Shown here: one piece after another, positions 1-9,060 of the stretch
Numbering within the stretch: the stretch's first letter is position 1
How the letters are laid out: each line of letters begins with the position of its first letter
Assembly (NCBI RefSeq): GCF_030651745.1
Contig: NZ_JAUSCC010000093.1
Location: 1 to 39,348, forward strand
Reading direction: 5' to 3'
DNA length: 39,348 nucleotides
Source of the DNA: Methylophaga sp.
GTDB taxonomy: Bacteria; Pseudomonadota; Gammaproteobacteria; Nitrosococcales; Methylophagaceae
The notes under the pieces: generated by a model
Databases searched by the model: none
What the model saw: only the letters and a program-made list of their open reading frames with translations
What the model was told of the DNA's origin: nothing
Translations under genes and position numbers: made by a program

Positions 1-85
1 AAGGCTTCCAGCTTGTCTCCGCAGTGCTCGCACTATAAAATGCCAGCACGTTGTTTGTACTTAACCACCAAAGGAAACAGATGTT

Positions 86-322
86 ATGAGTGATATCGAA
101 GCTCGAGTAAAAGAAATTGTTGTTGAACAATTAGGTGTAAACGCCGATGAAGTAACTGCCGATGCTTCATTTATTGATGATCTGGGTGCTGACTCGCTGG
201 ACACTGTTGAGCTGGTTATGGCACTGGAAGAAGCATTTGAATGTGAAATTCCTGATGAAGAAGCTGAAAAGATCACCACAGTAAAAGAAGCCGTCGCTTA
301 TATTAATTCTGTTCAGTCTTAA
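86..322 (+). CDS. acpP: Acyl carrier protein
   Basis: Small acidic carrier of acyl intermediates in type II fatty acid synthesis, cytoplasmic. The 78-residue product has the length and sequence of AcpP. The DSL motif at residues 36-38 supplies Ser37, the 4'-phosphopantetheine attachment site, and the acidic helix II ([14 protein letters not shown]) that docks partner enzymes follows directly. The start at 86 is chosen because AAGGA (71-75) lies about 10 bases upstream and the N-terminus MSDIEARVK is canonical. An ATG at 81 opens a two-codon frame (ATG TTA TGA) that overlaps the real start. fabF follows after a hairpin, the usual acpP-fabF order; fabD/fabG would lie to the left, outside the window. 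Confidence 0.98.
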   Translation: MSDIEARVKEIVVEQLGVNADEVTADASFIDDLGADSLDTVELVMALEEAFECEIPDEEAEKITTVKEAVAYINSVQS

Positions 323-340
323 TATTACAGATTGCTTAAG

Positions 341-381
341 ATGTAGCCGTCTAGTATGCACGACATACTAGGCGGCTACGT
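341..381 (+). terminator. Strong stem-loop between acpP and fabF
   Basis: An inverted repeat with arms at 343-358 and 364-379 (left arm begins GTAGCCGTCTAG) has 16 paired positions, one a G-U wobble, and a 5-base loop. It can be extended by two further pairs to 341-381. No T-run follows, so it is not a classic intrinsic terminator. It could act as a partial terminator, or as a 3' stabiliser that lets acpP mRNA accumulate above fabF mRNA. The structure is seen directly; the role is inferred. Confidence 0.7.
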
Positions 382-415
382 CGTATCTATAGAAAGATTT
401 GCATGAGGAAACCTG

Positions 416-1657
416 ATGTCTAAAAGACGCGTTGTCGTTACCGGGCTTGGCGCGGTAACACCGGTCGGTTTATCGGTGGCAGAAAGCTGGGAAAATATTC
501 TGGCTGCCAAAAGTGGTGTGGCACCGATCACAACATTTGATGTGACTGATTTTCCGGTTCGTTTTGGTGCTAGCGTCAAAGGTTTTGATGTTGAGACAGT
601 TATTTCTCGCAAAGACGCCAAAAAAATGGATACCTTCATTCACTACGGTATTGCGGCCGCAGTGGAAGCCATTAAAGATGCCGGACTGGAAGTCACTGAT
701 GCTAATGCCGAACGTATTGGTGTAGCTATTGGCTCTGGTATCGGCGGCTTACCTGGTATCGAAGCTGGCTATGACAGCTTTTTGAATGGTGGGCCGCGTA
801 AGATTTCACCATTCTTTGTGCCAAGTAACATTATCAACATGATCTCCGGCAACTTATCGATTATGTTCGGCATGAAAGGGCCAAATACGGCCATCGTCAC
901 CGCATGCTCTACTGGAACCCATTGTATCTCTGCTGCCGGTCGTATGATCCAGTACGGTGATGCAGATGTGATGATCGCCGGTGGTGCTGAAATGGCTACT
1001 TCGAAAACCGGTTTAGGTGGCTTTGCAGCAGCACGCGCATTATCCACACGTAATGATGATCCTCTTGCCGCAAGCCGTCCTTGGGATAAAGATCGTGATG
1101 GATTTGTGTTAGGTGATGGTGCCGGTGTCATCGTATTAGAAGAATATGAGCACGCCAAGAAGCGTGGTGCCACGATTTACGCTGAATTGGTTGGTTCGGG
1201 CATGAGCAGTGATGCTTATCATATGACCATGCCATCACAGGGCGGAGAAGGCGCTGCACGTTGCATGGTCAATGCAATGAATGATGCAGGTATCAACCCC
1301 GAAGATATTGATTATATCAATGCGCACGGCACATCAACGCCAGCAGGGGATGTGGCCGAAACCCAGGCGATTAAAACCGCTTTAGGACATTCAGCACAAA
1401 AAGTTGCCGTCAGCTCAACCAAGTCGATGATCGGTCACTTGTTAGGTGCAGCCGGTGGGGTAGAAGCGGTATTCAGTATTCTGGCCATTCGTGATCAGGT
1501 TGCTCCGCCGACAATTAATCTGGATAACCCGGATGAAGGCTGTGATCTGGACTATGTCCCGCATATCGCCCGGGAGATGCCAATCGAATTTGCCATGTCT
1601 AATTCTTTTGGTTTTGGCGGCACCAACGGTACTGTTATCTTCAAAAAACTCAGTTAG
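416..1657 (+). CDS. fabF: Beta-ketoacyl-ACP synthase II
   Basis: KAS II condenses malonyl-ACP with acyl-ACP in fatty acid elongation, including the temperature-sensitive C16:1 to C18:1 step. The 413 residues match FabF length. The thiolase-fold catalytic triad is visible: Cys164 in TACSTGTH, His304 in NAHGTSTP and His341 in [12 protein letters not shown]. The C-terminal [10 protein letters not shown] loop is also present. A Shine-Dalgarno sequence GAGGA at 405-409 sets the ATG at 416. It lies 93 bases after acpP, across the hairpin, and is followed 10 bases later by pabC, so the pair leads the downstream operon. Confidence 0.98.
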   Translation: MSKRRVVVTGLGAVTPVGLSVAESWENILAAKSGVAPITTFDVTDFPVRFGASVKGFDVETVISRKDAKKMDTFIHYGIAAAVEAIKDAGLEVTDANAERIGVAIGSGIGGLPGIEAGYDSFLNGGPRKISPFFVPSNIINMISGNLSIMFGMKGPNTAIVTACSTGTHCISAAGRMIQYGDADVMIAGGAEMATSKTGLGGFAAARALSTRNDDPLAASRPWDKDRDGFVLGDGAGVIVLEEYEHAKKRGATIYAELVGSGMSSDAYHMTMPSQGGEGAARCMVNAMNDAGINPEDIDYINAHGTSTPAGDVAETQAIKTALGHSAQKVAVSSTKSMIGHLLGAAGGVEAVFSILAIRDQVAPPTINLDNPDEGCDLDYVPHIAREMPIEFAMSNSFGFGGTNGTVIFKKLS

Positions 1658-1667
1658 TTGATGCGAC

Positions 1668-2498
1668 ATGATTCTGATTAACGGCCAACCCGAAAACAGA
1701 ATCGATGTAGCGGATCGTGGCTTGCAATACGGCGATGGTTTATTTGAAACCATCGCCTATCGCCATGGCAGACTGGAATTTTTATCGGATCATCTTTCCC
1801 GTTTAATGGAAGGTTGTGATCGCCTCAATATCGCTTTTTCAGCAACACAACAACAATCCCTGTTATCCGAAATTGATAGTGTTTGTCAGCAGTTAAATAG
1901 TGATGCTGTCATTAAAGTTATGCTTACTCGCGGTGCGGGTGGGCGTGGTTATCGTTATCAAGCCGATATGCTACCTACCCGTATTATCAGTAGTCATGCC
2001 ATGCCGGTTTATCCTGTGGCTAATATTTCCGGCATTACCGTGCGTATCTGCCAGCAACGTTTGGCCATTAATCCTTCATTAGCCGGCATCAAACATCTTA
2101 ATCGGTTGGAACAGATCCTGGCACGCAATGAATGGCAGGATGAGACCATCGCCGAAGGTTTAATGTTGGATTATCAAGAGCGGTTAATCGAAGGAACGAT
2201 GTCGAATCTGTTTCTGGTGCAAAACAATAAATTGTTCACCGCTGAGCTTTCAAGCTCGGGAATCGCTGGTATCATGCGTAAACAGCTTATTAGAATTGCT
2301 GATAGTCTGGATATTCCGCTGTCTATCACATCACTGACTGTTGATGATCTGAAATCTGCTGAAGAAGTCTTTGTCTGCAATAGTTTAATTGGTATCTGGC
2401 CAGTAATTCGTATCACTGATCTTGATGTGGATTTAAGTTATGGTCCACTGACGCTAAAACTGCAGAATGCGTTAAATTCAATAAATACAGACGAATGA
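1668..2498 (+). CDS. pabC: Aminodeoxychorismate lyase
   Basis: PLP enzyme of fold type IV that converts 4-amino-4-deoxychorismate to p-aminobenzoate and pyruvate in folate synthesis. The 276-residue protein has the family signature DRGLQYGDGLFETI (16-29), the PLP lysine Lys142 in AGIKHLNRLEQ, and the EGTMSN block with Glu175 that contacts the PLP pyridine nitrogen. Branched-chain or D-amino acid aminotransferases share the fold. The position between fabF and mltG is the classic pabC locus and supports the lyase call. The end overlaps mltG by four bases (ATGA), suggesting translational coupling. Confidence 0.94.
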   Translation: MILINGQPENRIDVADRGLQYGDGLFETIAYRHGRLEFLSDHLSRLMEGCDRLNIAFSATQQQSLLSEIDSVCQQLNSDAVIKVMLTRGAGGRGYRYQADMLPTRIISSHAMPVYPVANISGITVRICQQRLAINPSLAGIKHLNRLEQILARNEWQDETIAEGLMLDYQERLIEGTMSNLFLVQNNKLFTAELSSSGIAGIMRKQLIRIADSLDIPLSITSLTVDDLKSAEEVFVCNSLIGIWPVIRITDLDVDLSYGPLTLKLQNALNSINTDE

Positions 2499-3520
2499 AA
2501 ATATCTTTAACTATCAAACTGCTTTTTTTATTGTTGCTCACGGCAATTATCGCTTTAGTGGCATGGAGTGAATATCAGCGATTCCTGCATCAGCCGGTGA
2601 ACCTGATAGAAGATGAGACCATTTTTACTATTTATCCCGGTGATAACATCAGTAAAGTCAGTCAACGTTTATACGATAGTGGTTTGAGCCCGGTACCCAG
2701 TGTTTATCTGGATATCTATGCTCGACTGCAAGGCAATGCGCAGCAGATCAAAGCAGGTGAATATCGGGTTCAAGCTAATGCTACGTTACCGGATTTATTA
2801 AATCTTTTTATCAGTGGTAGAGTCGTTCAATATTCGTTGACTATTGTCGAGGGGATGACGGCCAACCAATTATTTGAAAAAATGCTGGCCCACCCCAAAC
2901 TTAAAATCACCTTGAATGAACTGAACAACGAAACCGTTCGGGAAGCATTATCTATTGAAAATGATCTGGTAGAAGGCTGGTTTTTACCGGAAACCTACCA
3001 TTTCCCGGCCAATACCACGGATGTGCAGTTTTTAAGACGTGCTTACCAGAAAATGCAGAGTCAATTGGAGAGCGCCTGGCAGCAAATGACTGAAAACTTA
3101 CCCTATGATTCAGCTTATGAAGTCTTGATCATGGCTTCCATCATCGAAAAAGAAAGTGCCATCCCCCAGGAACGTCCTGAAATTGCCGGTGTATTTGTCA
3201 GGCGTTTGGGCATAGGAATGCGTCTTCAGACTGATCCGACGGTTATCTATGGAATGGGTGATAGCTATGATGGCAATATCCGTAAAAAAGATCTGCAAAC
3301 CGATACGCCATACAATACATACACTCGCTTCGGACTGCCGCCGACGCCCATCTGTTTACCCAGCAAGGAATCTATTGAAGCTGCAATGAACCCGGCAGAG
3401 GGTACCAGCCTGTATTTTGTCGCTGGCGCTGAAAATGGCGGTCATGTGTTCTCGGATAACCTTGAGGATCATAATCGCGCGGTCAGACAATATTGGAACA
3501 ATATGCGGTTAACAAGATGA
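2495..3520 (+). CDS. mltG: Endolytic murein transglycosylase MltG (YceG family)
   Basis: Inner-membrane lytic transglycosylase that cuts nascent glycan strands and so helps set peptidoglycan chain length. The 341 residues match the E. coli protein. A single N-terminal membrane helix lies at about 8-25, followed by a LysM-like subdomain (about 45-110) and the YceG catalytic domain. The catalytic glutamate is Glu218 in MASIIEKES, the same position as in E. coli, and the conserved LQTDPTVIYG and PYNTYTRFGLPP blocks follow. It overlaps pabC and tmk by ATGA junctions within a tightly packed operon. Confidence 0.96.
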   Translation: MKISLTIKLLFLLLLTAIIALVAWSEYQRFLHQPVNLIEDETIFTIYPGDNISKVSQRLYDSGLSPVPSVYLDIYARLQGNAQQIKAGEYRVQANATLPDLLNLFISGRVVQYSLTIVEGMTANQLFEKMLAHPKLKITLNELNNETVREALSIENDLVEGWFLPETYHFPANTTDVQFLRRAYQKMQSQLESAWQQMTENLPYDSAYEVLIMASIIEKESAIPQERPEIAGVFVRRLGIGMRLQTDPTVIYGMGDSYDGNIRKKDLQTDTPYNTYTRFGLPPTPICLPSKESIEAAMNPAEGTSLYFVAGAENGGHVFSDNLEDHNRAVRQYWNNMRLTR

Positions 3521-4152
3521 GCGGAAAATTTATCAGCATAGAAGGCATAGAAGGTGCCGGTAAATCAACGCAACTGCAGTTTATCGCCGATTATTTACGC
3601 TCTCACGGTATACAGGTGGTCGTTACCCGTGAACCGGGCGGAACCGATTTAGGTGAAGAAATTCGGCAAGTACTTCTTAAACCAACAGAGCAGGCCATGG
3701 CAGAAGATACCGAATTACTGCTGATGTTTGCCGCGCGTGCTGAGCACATTAAACAGGTTATTGAGCCAGCATTAAAACGCGGCGACTGGGTATTGTCTGA
3801 TCGTTTTGTCGATGCAACTTTTGCCTATCAGGGTGGTGGTCGGGGTATCGATCAACAACGGATTGAGGAACTTGCCAACTGGACCTTGCAAGGCTGTCAT
3901 ACCGATGTGACTTTTTTATTTGATTTACCAGTTGCAGTTGGACAGACGAGGGTAGAGCAACGTCAGCAGCAAAAAGATCGGTTTGAGCAGGAAAAACAGG
4001 CTTTTTTTGAACGAGTCAGAGACTGTTATCTGGCTCGTGCCAAGGCCGAACCGCAACGTATCAAATTAATTGATGCCAGCCAGAGTATTGAAGCCATTCA
4101 ACAACAGCTCAGCCAACAGCTTGAGCCGCTAGTGGATAAAGCAGGTTTATGA
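3517..4152 (+). CDS. tmk: Thymidylate kinase
   Basis: Phosphorylates dTMP to dTDP for DNA synthesis. From the ATG at 3517 the product is 211 residues and starts MSGKFISIEG, the canonical N-terminus. A longer reading from a TTG at 3493 would add eight unconserved residues and is rejected. The P-loop GIEGAGKST spans residues 10-18, the DR-x motif is in LSDRFVDATFAYQGGGRG, and the LID region follows around 140-150. The start overlaps the mltG stop (ATGA) and the end overlaps holB (ATGA), so the genes are probably translated in series. Confidence 0.97.
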   Translation: MSGKFISIEGIEGAGKSTQLQFIADYLRSHGIQVVVTREPGGTDLGEEIRQVLLKPTEQAMAEDTELLLMFAARAEHIKQVIEPALKRGDWVLSDRFVDATFAYQGGGRGIDQQRIEELANWTLQGCHTDVTFLFDLPVAVGQTRVEQRQQQKDRFEQEKQAFFERVRDCYLARAKAEPQRIKLIDASQSIEAIQQQLSQQLEPLVDKAGL

Positions 4153-5123
4153 CGGAGCTTTTTCCATGGCAGCAAACACTCTGGCAGCATGTTGTCGCCA
4201 GAGTCGAACAACAGCGTATACCACATGCCATTTTATTAACTGGCGTGTCGGGGCTTGGAAAAACCTTGTTTGCTGCCAAAATGGCGGAAAGTCTTCTCTG
4301 TTTAGCCGCCGACAACCAGTTTCATGCCTGTGGTGTTTGTCATAGTTGTCAGATCATGCAGGCGGGGAATCATCCGGATCATTTGACGATACGGGCAGAA
4401 GAGGCCGGTAAGTCAATCAAAATCGAACAAATCCGTGCGCTGAAAGAGAAACAATCACTTACGCCAAGCATTGCCAAATGGAAAACAGTCATTATTGAAG
4501 CGGCTGATGCGATGACCAATAGCGCCGCCAACAGTTTATTAAAACTGCTTGAAGAGCCCCAGAATAATACGATTTTGATTTTAACTACGGACGCCGTTCA
4601 TCGTTTGCCGGTGACTATTCGCAGTCGCTGCCAACAAATGCATCTGCCAGCGCCGGACTACTCAATCACATTGCCATGGCTCGACTCGCAGGGAATATCG
4701 TCAGATGCAGAACAATTGCAAAAGCTTGCCTCATTAACGCTGGATGCGCCTTTTGCTATTGTGCATGCCCTTGAAACCAATGAGTGGCAAAGTTATCAGC
4801 AGCTTCAACAGGATTTTGATCTGCTACTACAACAGCGTGCGAATCCTGTGCAAATGGCTAACCAGTGGCAGCAATACGATCTGGTAAAAGTCATGCATCA
4901 ACTGCTATCGACCATTAAAACTCGACTTAAGCAGCATTATTCGGGGTATGCTGAACTCAGCAAAACCCAACAATACTGGCAGATTGCTGATTGCATAGTG
5001 AATACAATAAAGCTAGTATCGTCTTCAAATAACTATAACAAGACATTGTTAATAGAAGATTTTATGGTTTCTGTTATACGTATTTCCAATACAAATTCCG
5101 TTTTGTTACCTAAAAATAACTAA
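4149..5123 (+). CDS. holB: DNA polymerase III subunit delta'
   Basis: Clamp-loader subunit that works with delta and tau/gamma to place the beta clamp on primed DNA. The 324 residues include an AAA+ fold with a P-loop-like GVSGLGKT at 32-39, a zinc module (Cys51, Cys61, Cys64, Cys67), the NSAANSLLKLLEEP block at 124-137, and the SRC motif at 159-161 that provides the arginine finger. DnaX shares the fold, but the length, the tmk-holB-pilZ order and the lack of a long C-terminal tau region point to HolB. The start overlaps the tmk stop. Confidence 0.95.
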   Translation: MTELFPWQQTLWQHVVARVEQQRIPHAILLTGVSGLGKTLFAAKMAESLLCLAADNQFHACGVCHSCQIMQAGNHPDHLTIRAEEAGKSIKIEQIRALKEKQSLTPSIAKWKTVIIEAADAMTNSAANSLLKLLEEPQNNTILILTTDAVHRLPVTIRSRCQQMHLPAPDYSITLPWLDSQGISSDAEQLQKLASLTLDAPFAIVHALETNEWQSYQQLQQDFDLLLQQRANPVQMANQWQQYDLVKVMHQLLSTIKTRLKQHYSGYAELSKTQQYWQIADCIVNTIKLVSSSNNYNKTLLIEDFMVSVIRISNTNSVLLPKNN

Positions 5124-5134
5124 AGAGTATTTAT

Positions 5135-5488
5135 ATGGGCATGAATCCACGTAAAGGTATCCTCTCACTGAAAATCAGTGATCAGAACATGCTGTACCAC
5201 TCTTTTATGCCATTTCTGAAAAATGGCGGTTTATTTATTCCCACTAATAAAACCTACGAAATGGGTGAAGAAGTATTTATTTTGCTCACCTTGCTTGATG
5301 AACCCGAAAAAATTCCAGTGGCCGGAACCATTGCCTGGATAACTCCAAGAGGTGCTCAAGGTAATCAAGCAGCTGGAATTGGCGTGCATTTCAGTGAAGG
5401 TGATGGTGGAGCCAATGTAGTTCGCGGCAAAATTGAAAACCATCTGGTTGATAAATTGAAATCGGACAAAGCTACCTACACAATGTAA
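5135..5488 (+). CDS. pilZ: PilZ-domain type IV pilus assembly protein
   Basis: 117-residue single-domain PilZ protein. In Pseudomonas and Xanthomonas this orthologue, encoded beside holB, is needed for type IV pilus biogenesis and interacts with FimX and PilB. The LFIPT, VAGTIAWITPRG and GIGVHF strands are typical of this subgroup. The N-terminal RxxxR c-di-GMP-binding motif of canonical PilZ domains is absent, as in Pseudomonas PilZ itself, so direct ligand binding is not expected. The gene lies 11 bases after holB and 38 before tatD. A short stem-loop (5494-5511, 7 pairs, TAAA loop) follows the stop. No other pilus gene is in the window. Confidence 0.9.
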   Translation: MGMNPRKGILSLKISDQNMLYHSFMPFLKNGGLFIPTNKTYEMGEEVFILLTLLDEPEKIPVAGTIAWITPRGAQGNQAAGIGVHFSEGDGGANVVRGKIENHLVDKLKSDKATYTM

Positions 5489-5526
5489 GACACTGACGGC
5501 TAAAGCTGTCATTAAACGGGTTATTT

Positions 5527-6306
5527 ATGTATATCGATTCACATTGTCATCTGAACTTGCTCGCAGACCAACCTGGTGGCATTGCTGCAATGGTCGCTGA
5601 AGCTACCGAAAATCACATCGAACATATTCTATGTATTGCCATCGATAAAGAAAGCATCGAGTCAGTGCGCCAGCTTGCAGAGCAATACCCTCAACTTACT
5701 GCCAGCGTAGGTATACACCCCAATGTTGAAGAGTCAGGTACATTAAGCACTGAGCAACTGGTTGAACTGGCAGCTCATCCCAAAGTAATTGCTATAGGCG
5801 AAACTGGTCTCGATTATTTTCGCAGTGAAGGTGATTTGACCTGGCAACGGGATCGTTTTCGTTATCATATTGATGCGGCCAAACAGACCAAAAAACCGTT
5901 GATTATTCATACCCGTGAAGCGCGTGAAGATACCATGACCATGCTGGAGCAGGAAAACGCCCGGGAGGCAGGCGGTATCATTCATTGTTTTACCGAAAAC
6001 TGGGAAACGGCTAAACGCGCATTGGATATTGGCTTTTATATATCGTTATCCGGAATCGTGACCTTCAAAAGTGCTCGTGAATTACAGGATGTGGCTAAAC
6101 AACTACCATTGGATCGGATTCTGATTGAAACTGATGCTCCATATCTGGCACCAATGCCTCATCGAGGAAAAACTAATAAACCCGCCTATGTAAAACATGT
6201 GGCCGCCTTTCTGGCTGAGCTGCGGGGTGAATCAGAAGAGCTGATTGCTGCCACCACAACGGAAAATTTCTATCGATTGTTCCCTACTGTAAATAAAGCT
6301 GCTTAA
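5527..6306 (+). CDS. TatD-family metal-dependent hydrolase/DNase
   Basis: TIM-barrel amidohydrolase-superfamily protein of 259 residues; family members are 3'-5' exonucleases or DNases that need divalent metals. The metal ligands are visible: His6 and His8 (DSHCH), Glu92 (GETGLDY), His128 (IIHTR), His153 (IIHCF) and Asp203 (ETDAPYLAP). The placement after holB-pilZ matches the ycfH-type paralogue rather than the tatABC-linked tatD, so I leave the symbol blank. It ends three bases before the next start and is probably co-transcribed with it. Confidence 0.92.
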   Translation: MYIDSHCHLNLLADQPGGIAAMVAEATENHIEHILCIAIDKESIESVRQLAEQYPQLTASVGIHPNVEESGTLSTEQLVELAAHPKVIAIGETGLDYFRSEGDLTWQRDRFRYHIDAAKQTKKPLIIHTREAREDTMTMLEQENAREAGGIIHCFTENWETAKRALDIGFYISLSGIVTFKSARELQDVAKQLPLDRILIETDAPYLAPMPHRGKTNKPAYVKHVAAFLAELRGESEELIAATTTENFYRLFPTVNKAA

Positions 6307-6309
6307 AAC

Positions 6310-6939
6310 ATGGATGTCACCAACGCTTATAAGAATTTACTGCTGATTTGTATTGTTGTTTTCGGCCTTACTGGCTGTGACCAACCTCCGACCAGCCTTA
6401 AACCCTTAAGTCATGATGCCGTCATTCTGGCCTTTGGTGACAGCCTGACCTTTGGTACTGGTGCCAAACCAGAGCAAAGTTATCCATCAGTATTATCAGA
6501 ATTAACCGGGAGGAAGGTGATAAATTCCGGAGTACCTGGTGAACTTAGTGGTGCTGGGCTAGCACGTTTATCCCAACAGCTTCAGGAAACCAAACCGGAC
6601 CTGGTTATCCTGTGTCATGGTGGCAATGACTTATTACGTAAGCAAAGTCGCCAGCAATTGCAGGCCAATCTGCAGTCCATGGTAGACGAAATTACTGCCA
6701 GTGGCGCACAAGTGTTATTAATCGCCGTGCCGGCATTCGGCATCAATTTGGCACCAGCACCTTTATATCTAGAAGTAGCTCAAACCAATAATGTTCCCAT
6801 TCAGCCCACTATTCTCAGTGAGCTGCTTATCGACAACGCCTTAAAAGCCGATCAAGTACACCCAAATGCACTTGGCTATCAGCAATTTGCACAATCTATC
6901 CATCGTTTAATGATTGAATCAGGCGCAATTGCACATTAA
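6310..6939 (+). CDS. GDSL/SGNH-family esterase (TesA-like), predicted lipoprotein
   Basis: SGNH hydrolase related to E. coli TesA (acyl-CoA thioesterase I / lysophospholipase L1). Block I is GDSLTFG with nucleophile Ser45, block III is GGND with Asn107, and block V is DQVHP with Asp181 and His184. The block II glycine lies in NSGVPGELS. The N-terminus has a hydrophobic stretch (about 8-20) ending in a lipobox LTGC, so Cys23 is likely lipidated and the protein anchored to a membrane facing the periplasm. E. coli TesA is a soluble periplasmic protein, so the lipobox is a notable difference. The gene starts three bases after tatD. Substrate cannot be read from sequence. Confidence 0.87.
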   Translation: MDVTNAYKNLLLICIVVFGLTGCDQPPTSLKPLSHDAVILAFGDSLTFGTGAKPEQSYPSVLSELTGRKVINSGVPGELSGAGLARLSQQLQETKPDLVILCHGGNDLLRKQSRQQLQANLQSMVDEITASGAQVLLIAVPAFGINLAPAPLYLEVAQTNNVPIQPTILSELLIDNALKADQVHPNALGYQQFAQSIHRLMIESGAIAH

Positions 6940-6968
6940 AAAAGTAAGGTTTTTTTGATGTGAATTGC

Positions 6969-6995
6969 TAAAGTTTCATCATGTGAAGACGATAT
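6969..6995 (+). promoter_or_regulatory. Sigma-28 (FliA) promoter for the chemoreceptor gene
   Basis: TAAAGTTT at 6969-6976, an 11-base spacer, then GACGATAT at 6988-6995. The enterobacterial FliA consensus is TAAAGTTT-N11-GCCGATAA, so the -35 element and the spacing are exact and the -10 differs at two positions. It lies 43 bases upstream of the chemoreceptor start, which is where flagellar-regulon promoters of chemotaxis genes sit. This is strong evidence by motif and context, without experimental support. Confidence 0.85.
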
Positions 6996-7037
6996 ACAAA
7001 GCATTAGGAATTATTCCCGTCAATCTAGGAGTACGTA

Positions 7038-8912
7038 ATGCTAAATTCACTGTCCGTTAAAGCAAAAATGTTGGTTTTAAGCAGCATTATGGTTATCGGG
7101 ATCCTTGTTCTTGCTGCAATGCTAAGCCTTGGTATGCATTCATTAGTGCAAATTGGTCAATCCAATGCATTGGCCATCGATGCCGAAACGGATTTTGTAA
7201 GGTTACGGGTACATCAAAAAGATTTTTTTAACCGGCTCGATCTGAAGTATCAAACGAGTTATAACGAAACTCACGGTATTGTTAAACAACAACTGGCCGA
7301 GTTGGAATCTCAGCTTAAAGATCAGAATATTCAACTTGAACAAATACCGCGATTAATCAGCCTGCTCCAGCAATATCACAGTACTTTTAATGAGCTAGTA
7401 GTGATGCAACAAGCTATCGGCTTAAGTCATACTGACGGTCTTTATGGCAATTTACGTAAATCAGTCCAAGAAGCCGAGCAAATGCTGGCTAAATTTCAGA
7501 ACGATACCTTATTGAAAGATATGCTGATGTTACGCCGCAATGAAAAAGACTTTTTATTACGTAAAGATATTAGCTACTTAAATGCCTTTAACGATAACCT
7601 CAAGGTTTTCTATCAGAATTTACAACAAAGCTATTTAAGTGATTTCGAACAGCGTCAAGTATCTACACTAATGCAAAGTTACAGTAATGATTTCACAAAG
7701 TTGGCAACGACATACGAGCAACTTGGCTTCAATGAAGATCTTGGTCGAACTAGCGAAATGCGGGGTATTGTTTTAGAAATTCGGCAATTATTTGAAGAAA
7801 CATCTCAACTTATTTCTGATGAAGTAATGGCCTATGAAAGATCTGTTTTTATTAAAGCTATCATCACGATTATTGCGGTTTTAGCTATCTTAATTTTCTT
7901 ATCTCAGTTGATCAGTCGCAGTGTTGTCAACCCGATCAATATGCTGGCTGAAGTAATGAAAAAAGCGCAGCAAAATAAAGATTTGACGCAACGGGTGAAT
8001 ATCGAAGGTAAGGATGAGATCGTGCAAATGGCCCATGTGTTTAATGAGATGATGGGCGCATTCAGTCAACTGATTCAGCAAGTGTTTGATTCATCCCGTC
8101 AACTTAATGTTGCTGCGGAAGAATTAACCGTTATTACCGGTCAAACCAGTCGTGGTGTGATGAGTCAACAAAGCGACAGCGAGCAGGTGGCGACTGCAAT
8201 GAATGAAATGACGGCCACAGTACAGGAAGTTGCGCGCTATGCTGCTCAAGCCGCTGAAGCATCACGTACCGCAGATGATGAAACCAAAGCTGGTAAACAA
8301 GTGGTGATGGACGCGATTGAAGGTATCAATCAATTGGCCAGACAGGTTGAAATTGGAGCGATATCAATTAAAGATCTGCAAAAAGAAAGTGAAAATATTG
8401 GTAGCGTATTGAGTGTAATTCAAGGTATTGCTGAACAAACTAACTTATTGGCTTTGAATGCTGCTATTGAAGCTGCCCGGGCAGGTGAGTCGGGTAGAGG
8501 GTTTGCTGTAGTAGCAGATGAAGTAAGAACCCTGGCTAAACGCAGTCATGATTCCACTGAAGAAATCAAAAAAATCATTGATCGGCTGCAAACCGAAGCC
8601 GAAAAAGCAGTTCGGGTGATGGATGAAGAACTTGTACAAGCCAATCATAGTGTTGAAAAAGCCGAAAAAGCTGGCCAATCGCTGGATATCATCGCAGAGT
8701 CAGTTACTTCAATACGCGATATGAATACACATATCGCCAGCGCAGCAGAAGAGCAGTCCGCAGTTGCAGAAGAAATTAACCGTAACATTGTCAGTATCGC
8801 GCAAGTAGCTGAGGAAAATGCAGAAAGCACCAATCAAACTACTTTGACTAGTCAGGAATTAGCCAGATTAGCCAATGGATTAGAGACCCAGATCAGTCAA
8901 TTTAAAGTTTAA
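7038..8912 (+). CDS. Methyl-accepting chemotaxis protein with HBM-type sensor
   Basis: 624-residue chemoreceptor. A first membrane helix (about 11-31), a large periplasmic helical domain (about 32-270), a second helix (about 273-293), a HAMP domain (about 294-347) and the cytoplasmic methylation/signalling coiled coil (350-624) follow in order. The hairpin tip [18 protein letters not shown] lies near residue 466 and is the CheA/CheW-binding region. The sensor has motifs of helical bimodular (HBM) domains: [12 protein letters not shown] (164-175) and LGRTSEMR (235-242). HBM receptors such as Pseudomonas McpS bind organic acids in two four-helix modules; the ligand here is unknown. AGGAG at 7027-7031 sets the start. 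It is monocistronic by context and is driven by the sigma-28 promoter just upstream. Confidence 0.94.
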   Translation: MLNSLSVKAKMLVLSSIMVIGILVLAAMLSLGMHSLVQIGQSNALAIDAETDFVRLRVHQKDFFNRLDLKYQTSYNETHGIVKQQLAELESQLKDQNIQLEQIPRLISLLQQYHSTFNELVVMQQAIGLSHTDGLYGNLRKSVQEAEQMLAKFQNDTLLKDMLMLRRNEKDFLLRKDISYLNAFNDNLKVFYQNLQQSYLSDFEQRQVSTLMQSYSNDFTKLATTYEQLGFNEDLGRTSEMRGIVLEIRQLFEETSQLISDEVMAYERSVFIKAIITIIAVLAILIFLSQLISRSVVNPINMLAEVMKKAQQNKDLTQRVNIEGKDEIVQMAHVFNEMMGAFSQLIQQVFDSSRQLNVAAEELTVITGQTSRGVMSQQSDSEQVATAMNEMTATVQEVARYAAQAAEASRTADDETKAGKQVVMDAIEGINQLARQVEIGAISIKDLQKESENIGSVLSVIQGIAEQTNLLALNAAIEAARAGESGRGFAVVADEVRTLAKRSHDSTEEIKKIIDRLQTEAEKAVRVMDEELVQANHSVEKAEKAGQSLDIIAESVTSIRDMNTHIASAAEEQSAVAEEINRNIVSIAQVAEENAESTNQTTLTSQELARLANGLETQISQFKV

Positions 8913-8966
8913 TAGCAATAAATAATTTCTGGCGGCTCAGGCCAACTCTGTTATATCGTTGTTAAG

Positions 8967-9019
8967 GTCTGTTTATCTTTCAAAGTACCCATAAGGGTAT
9001 CTAGGAAAGATAAACAGAC
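8967..9019. repeat. Palindromic element after the chemoreceptor gene
   Basis: Perfect 15-base inverted repeat, arms 8967-8981 (GTCTGTTTATCTTTC) and 9005-9019, enclosing a second small stem (TACCC 8986-8990 with GGGTA 8995-8999, loop ATAA). It lies in the 148-base gap between the chemoreceptor and the hybrid kinase. It could terminate transcription from either side, though no clear T-run follows. Its terminal 13 bases TGTTTATCTTTCA (8970-8982) are identical to the end of the MITE-like element at 30082-30245, so it may be a deleted or solo-end member of that family. Confidence 0.75.
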
Positions 9020-9060
9020 ACAAGAAATATGGTCTGAACCATAAGAAAGCGAGATAAAAA

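Noticed and set aside
13..39. Candidate promoter TTGTCT with TATAAA upstream of acpP
   Set aside because: The 15-base spacer is short and acpP may be transcribed from upstream fab genes; the evidence is too weak to list as a feature.
769..1173. 134-codon minus-strand frame inside fabF
   Set aside because: It is antisense to the conserved active-site region of fabF, with no family features.
3493..3516. TTG at 3493 as the tmk start
   Set aside because: It lies inside mltG and adds eight unconserved residues; the ATG at 3517 gives the ATGA overlap seen at the other junctions of this operon.
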